Below are positions 5,046 to 8,078 of a stretch of 8,078 nucleotides of DNA, piece after piece. The stretch's first letter is position 1, and each line of letters opens with the position of its first letter. The notes beneath the pieces were generated by a model. It did not search any database. It was not told the DNA's origin and saw only the letters and a list, made by a program, of their open reading frames with translations. A program made the position numbers and the translations under genes. Location: positions 1 through 8,078 of the forward strand of contig JACMOG010000936.1 of assembly GCA_014378125.1 (NCBI GenBank), given 5' to 3'. This stretch comes from Vitreoscilla sp. (GTDB lineage: Bacteria > Pseudomonadota > Gammaproteobacteria > Burkholderiales > Burkholderiaceae).

Positions 5046-6062
5046 ATGGTTTCCCAAGAAAAGCAAGAAGTCGCCCTGGCAACGAGCCCATGGCGGCTTT
5101 CGGTCGCCCCGATGATGGACTGGACCGACAAGCACTCCCGGTACTTCCACCGCCTCATCACCCGCAACACCCTCCTGTACACCGAGATGGTGACCACCGG
5201 CGCGCTGCTGCACGGCAACCAGCCGCGCCACCTCGACTTCAATGACGAGGAGCACCCGGTCGCGTTGCAACTGGGCGGCAGCGAGCCCGATGCCCTGGCG
5301 GCGTGCGCCAAGCTGGCGCAGCAGTGGGGCTACGACGAGGTCAACCTGAACTGCGGCTGCCCCAGCGAGCGGGTGCAGCGCGGGGCGTTCGGCGCGTGCC
5401 TGATGCGCGAGGCCGACCTGGTGCGCGACAGCGTGGCGGCGATGCGTGACGCGTGCACGTTGCCGGTGACGGTGAAGCACCGCATCGGCATCGACAAGGT
5501 GGAGAGCTACGACTTCGTGCGCGACTTCGTGGGCACGGTGGCCCGGGGCGGCTGCACGGTGTTCATCGTGCACGCGCGCAACGCGTGGCTGCAGGGGCTC
5601 AGCCCCAAGGACAACCGCACGATCCCGCCGCTGCGCTACGAGTTCGTCTACCAGCTCAAGAAGGACTTCCCGGACTTCACCATCGTGCTGAATGGCGGGG
5701 TCAAGGGCGACGACGCCATCGCCACGCACCTCGAGCACGTGGACGGCGTGATGCTGGGCCGCGAGGCGTACCACGACCCGTGGTGCATGTCCGACTGGGA
5801 CGCGCGCTTCCTGGGCGGGCCCACGGGCGAGCGCACGCGCGAGAGCGTCGAGGCGCAGATGGTGGCGTATCTCGACCGCCTGCAGGCGAGCGAGCATCAC
5901 TGGTCGCAGGCGTCGCGCCACATGCTGGGGCTGTGGAACGGCGTGAAGGGCGCGCGTCGCTGGCGCCAGGTGTGGTCGGACCACAAGATGAAGACGCTGG
6001 CGCCGGCCGAGGTGTCGCGCCTCGCGCATGCTGGCGCGCCCGAAGACGTGGCTGCGGTCTGA
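5046..6062 (+). CDS. dusA: tRNA-dihydrouridine(20/20a) synthase DusA
   Basis: An FMN- and NADPH-dependent enzyme reducing U20/U20a in the tRNA D-loop, cytoplasmic. The 338-residue product is of normal DusA length. It carries PWRLSVAPMMDWTDKHSRYFH (15-35), the DusA-type N-terminal signature, and YTEMVTTGALLHG (45-57). Catalytic Cys105 is in NCGCPSERVQRGAFGACLM (102-120). K144 and H145 are in TVKHRIGID, H176 in FIVHARNAWLQGLSPKDNR, and the FMN phosphate loops are LNGGV (215-219) and MLGREAYHDPW (236-246). I chose ATG 5046 because it gives the usual short leader before PWRLS; the upstream in-frame GTG 5016 lies in the fitB hairpin region. Ribosome binding is weak. Read-through from the toxin-antitoxin operon is possible because only 30 bases and a weak hairpin separate them. 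The G+C is higher than in the hip genes. Confidence 0.96.
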   Translation: MVSQEKQEVALATSPWRLSVAPMMDWTDKHSRYFHRLITRNTLLYTEMVTTGALLHGNQPRHLDFNDEEHPVALQLGGSEPDALAACAKLAQQWGYDEVNLNCGCPSERVQRGAFGACLMREADLVRDSVAAMRDACTLPVTVKHRIGIDKVESYDFVRDFVGTVARGGCTVFIVHARNAWLQGLSPKDNRTIPPLRYEFVYQLKKDFPDFTIVLNGGVKGDDAIATHLEHVDGVMLGREAYHDPWCMSDWDARFLGGPTGERTRESVEAQMVAYLDRLQASEHHWSQASRHMLGLWNGVKGARRWRQVWSDHKMKTLAPAEVSRLAHAGAPEDVAAV

Positions 6063-6083
6063 CATTTGTCGGAACGCTACTCC

Positions 6084-6165
6084 GTCATCCTGCGCGCAGT
6101 CGCAGGATCCATCCCGAGGCCACGTCACTTCAATGCATGGATCCTGCGACTTCGCGCAGGATGAC
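6084..6165. repeat. REP/BIME-like double hairpin, 29-base inverted repeat
   Basis: The arms at 6084-6112 and 6137-6165 are inverted copies matching at 28 of 29 positions, with a 24-base centre. Each arm is itself a hairpin: ATCCTGCG and CGCAGGAT (8 pairs) flank loops CGCAGT (6095-6100) and ACTTCG (6149-6154). The only mismatch between arms is in the loop. The form, a paired palindrome between convergent genes, is that of dispersed REP/BIME-type elements in Proteobacteria. It probably also ends or protects transcripts of dusA and the HDOD gene. That it is repeated elsewhere in the genome is inference. Confidence 0.8.
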
Positions 6166-6174
6166 CCCGAGTGC

Positions 6175-6987
6175 TCAGGCGTTTGCCAGCGCCTCGTCGA
6201 TCTTGTCCTTGACGCGGTGCAAACCGCGCAGCAGCGAGGTCTGGTCGAGCATGGCCTGCGGCGCCAGCTTCATGGCCACCTCGTCGAGCTGGCTCGGGGC
6301 GGTGGTGATCGTTTGGGCGAGGGCGGACAGCACGCAGATGTAGCGATGCGACACGCGCGGCAGGCGCATCGACGTGTGGATGGCGATGTGGTGGCGCACG
6401 CTGGCGACGGCCGCGGGCGTCAGGCCCCAGGCCTCGCACAGGTTGGCGCCGACGTCGTCGTGGCCGCAGCCGAACGCGGCGCGTTCCATCTCCACCAGGT
6501 GCACGTCGTCGCGCGCTGAGGCCAGCATCGGGGCGTACTTCTCGGGCGCATGCTTGTACAGCACGGCCTTGCCCGATTCCTCGAACAGGCCGGCGGTGTG
6601 CGCGCTCCAGGCCTCCATCGACAGGGCCTGCGCCAGCCGGCCCATGAGCAGTCCGCGGATGCTGGCGCGTTCCCACACGGCCACGAGCTGCGGCACCTGC
6701 GGGAAGGCGGCCTGCAGACCCGTTTCGTAGGCGATGGCGGAGATCTCGCGCACGCCCAGGTAGGTGACGGCCTGCTGCACGCTCTGCACGCGGCCCTTCA
6801 GGCCGTACAGCGGCGAGTTGACGGCCTTCATCACGGCCGCGGCGAACGACATGTCGCTCTCGATGAGCGCGCCCACGGCGTTGAGATTGACGTCGTCCTC
6901 GCGCAGCAGCGCGGCCAGCCTGACCAGCGATTGCGGCTGGGCAGGCAGGTCGAAATCGAGGTTGACGGGTCGGTTGTCTTCGGTCAT
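6175..6987 (-). CDS. HDOD-domain signalling protein
   Basis: A 270-residue protein that is essentially one HDOD domain, an HD-related fold lacking hydrolase residues and usually linked to signalling, chemotaxis or c-di-GMP outputs. Visible features: ESDMSFAAAVMKAVNSPLYG (43-62) and the VQSVQQAVTYLGVREI helix (68-83), both typical of the family. At the place where true HD enzymes carry LLHDIGK it reads LFEESGK (134-140), so H and D are both replaced by E. FGCGHDDVGANLCEAWGL (172-189) and RHHIAIH (198-204) follow. No receiver, GGDEF or EAL domain is attached. The start is at 6987 because GGAG lies five bases ahead and the family-like sequence begins there. The longer frame to 7149 adds an unfamily-like Arg/Cys-rich stretch. 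It is convergent with dusA and divergent from the permease. Confidence 0.9.
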   Translation of the reverse strand: MTEDNRPVNLDFDLPAQPQSLVRLAALLREDDVNLNAVGALIESDMSFAAAVMKAVNSPLYGLKGRVQSVQQAVTYLGVREISAIAYETGLQAAFPQVPQLVAVWERASIRGLLMGRLAQALSMEAWSAHTAGLFEESGKAVLYKHAPEKYAPMLASARDDVHLVEMERAAFGCGHDDVGANLCEAWGLTPAAVASVRHHIAIHTSMRLPRVSHRYICVLSALAQTITTAPSQLDEVAMKLAPQAMLDQTSLLRGLHRVKDKIDEALANA

Positions 6988-7163
6988 TGGCGCTCCGCGG
7001 CGTACTTCCCGGCAAGGGACAGGGAGTGTGCATGCTAGTCCTTTCGGCCGGCGGCACGCGCACGAATTGGGCGTAAAAAGCCCGCCGTTTGCTCGCGCAC
7101 AATGCCTGGCATGGCGCCTGCCAGACAGCGCCACGTGTGCCGTCTCCAACCCTTGCGCCGACC
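6988..7163. other. Divergent intergenic region, HDOD gene / permease
   Basis: This region must hold promoters for both genes. I see no strong -35/-10 pair. The one structured element is GGGC-GTAAAAA-GCCC at 7069-7083, a four-pair stem with an A-rich loop, too small to call a terminator. The minus-strand ribosome binding site of the HDOD gene (GGAG on that strand) is at its left edge. No RNA gene is seen. Confidence 0.45.
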
Positions 7164-8078
7164 ATGATCGCTTGGCCCGAAGCCAGTCCGTCCCACATCG
7201 CCACCTGGGCCATCGCCGCGGCGGCCACCGCGGCCGTCATCGTGCGGCCCGGCAAGTGGCCGGAGGCGGTCTGGGCGGGCGCCGGCGCGCTGGCCCTGAT
7301 GGTGTGCGGACTGCTGCCGCTGTCGGCCGCGCTGCAGGCCGTGCTGGAGGGCTGGGATGTCTACCTGTTCCTGGCCGGGATGATGCTGCTGTCGGAACTC
7401 GCGCGCCGCGAGGGCCTGTTCGACACGCTGGCGGGCTGGGCGGTGCGGCATGCCGGCGGGTCGGCGAGACGCTTGTTCGCGCTGGTCTACGCCATCGGGG
7501 CGGTGGTGACGGTGTTCATGTCCAACGACGCCACCGCCGTGGTGCTGACGCCCGCCGTCTACGTAGTTGCCAAGAAGGCCGGGGCCAGGCCCCTGCCTTA
7601 CCTGTTCGCCTGCGCCTTCATCGCCAACGCCGCCAGCTTCGTGTTGCCCATCTCCAATCCGGCCAACCTGGTGGTGTTCGGCGAGCGCATGCCGCCGCTG
7701 CTCACGTGGGTGGCCGCGTTCCTGCTGCCGTCGCTGGCTGCGATCGCCGTCACGTGGGCGGCCTTGGCGCTGCTGTTCCGCGCCGAGCTCGCCGCGCCCG
7801 TGCAGGCGGGCTCGAGCGGGCAGAAGCTGGCGGGCACCGGCCGGCTGGCGGCCGTGGGCATCGCCGGCGTGGTGCTGGCGATGCTGGCCGCCTCGGCGCT
7901 CGGCTTCCCGCTGGGCGCGCCCACGCTGCTGGCCACGCTGCTGGCGGTGGGCGCCGTGCAGGCCACGCGGCGCGAAGCGCCATGGGCGCTGCTGCGGCAC
8001 GTGTCGTGGAGCGTGCTGGCGCTGGTGGCCGGGCTGTTCGTGCTGGTGGCGGGGCTCGGCCAGACCGGCCTGATCGCG
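7164..8078 (+). CDS. ArsB/NhaD-type ion permease, 3' end outside window
   Basis: The first 305 codons of a polytopic inner-membrane transporter of the ion transporter (IT) superfamily, resembling the arsenite pump ArsB. Hydrophobic segments lie at about 12-27, 36-55, 64-79, 102-118, 121-137, 144-165, 180-205, 227-248, 251-267 and 281-299. The paired re-entrant motifs are recognisable: MSNDATAVVLTPAV (119-132), like the ArsB ANDGAALILTP loop, and LPISNPANLVVFG (161-173), like its SNxxN loop. APWALLRHVSW (272-282) matches the ArsB segment after the central loop. About 100 or more residues, including the second-half repeat, should follow beyond 8078. ATG 7164 is the first in-frame start; no clear ribosome binding site precedes it. 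No arsR, arsC or ACR3 gene is visible, so the substrate (arsenite, Na+/H+ or an organic anion) is undecided and I give no symbol. Confidence 0.85.
   Translation, partial: MIAWPEASPSHIATWAIAAAATAAVIVRPGKWPEAVWAGAGALALMVCGLLPLSAALQAVLEGWDVYLFLAGMMLLSELARREGLFDTLAGWAVRHAGGSARRLFALVYAIGAVVTVFMSNDATAVVLTPAVYVVAKKAGARPLPYLFACAFIANAASFVLPISNPANLVVFGERMPPLLTWVAAFLLPSLAAIAVTWAALALLFRAELAAPVQAGSSGQKLAGTGRLAAVGIAGVVLAMLAASALGFPLGAPTLLATLLAVGAVQATRREAPWALLRHVSWSVLALVAGLFVLVAGLGQTGLIA

Noticed and set aside
4881..6128. 415-codon minus-strand frame across dusA
   Set aside because: It is the antisense image of dusA; the product is low-complexity and its start lies inside the palindromic repeat.
6084..6165. 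Inverted repeat read as an insertion sequence or CRISPR unit
   Set aside because: There is no transposase or target duplication, and only one inverted pair rather than direct repeats with spacers, so a REP-like palindrome fits better.
6988..7149. 54-residue N-terminal extension of the HDOD protein
   Set aside because: It is Arg/Cys-rich with no family similarity; a proper GGAG site precedes the internal ATG at 6987.
7035..8000. 321-codon minus-strand frame across the permease
   Set aside because: The product is a Gln/Arg/Gly/His-rich shadow, while the plus strand encodes a coherent series of membrane helices with ArsB motifs.

Overview
The window is a GC-rich stretch of bacterial chromosome, about 70% G+C in its core genes. 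It most resembles a betaproteobacterium of the Burkholderiales type. I infer this from codon bias, the gene repertoire (Cache-GGDEF, DusA, HDOD, ArsB-like permease) and a dispersed-type 'ATCCTGCG...CGCAGGAT' palindrome between convergent genes. The genus cannot be fixed from sequence alone.

Layout, left to right. (1) A minus-strand membrane diguanylate cyclase: periplasmic double-Cache sensor, HAMP linker, and a GGDEF domain whose signature reads AGDEF (40-1758). (2) Divergently transcribed from it, a cytoplasmic trypsin-like serine peptidase with an intact H/D/S triad (1952-2737). (3) A compact plus-strand cluster of two complete toxin-antitoxin modules stacked head to tail: hipB-hipA (2823-4353), followed with zero intergenic bases by fitA-fitB (4354-5015). 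All four genes overlap or abut, and both fit genes appear to start with TTG. The cluster is preceded by a 7-bp-arm palindrome overlapping a plausible -35 box and followed by a short GC hairpin. (4) dusA, tRNA-dihydrouridine synthase A (5046-6062), about 30 bases behind fitB. (5) A 29-base, 28/29-matched inverted repeat made of two small hairpins, between dusA and the convergent next gene. (6) A minus-strand HDOD-domain protein (6175-6987). (7) Divergent from it, the first 305 codons of an ArsB/NhaD-type multi-spanning ion permease that runs off the window end (7164-8078).

How it fits together. The flanking genes look like ordinary chromosomal genes: c-di-GMP signalling, tRNA modification, HDOD signalling, ion transport. 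The hipBA-fitAB block is the accessory part. Its third positions are visibly more A/T-rich: hand-counted 60-base rows gave 57-65% G+C in hip genes against 70% in dusA. It sits directly 5' of dusA, a gene whose 5' region is a known integration target for prophages and genomic islands, although no integrase is present here. The most interesting points are the two-toxin operon in which a single TGA separates the HipA kinase from the in-frame FitA antitoxin, a HipA that seems to have Gly where E. coli HipA has its autophosphorylated Ser, and a possible leaderless, self-repressed hipB promoter.
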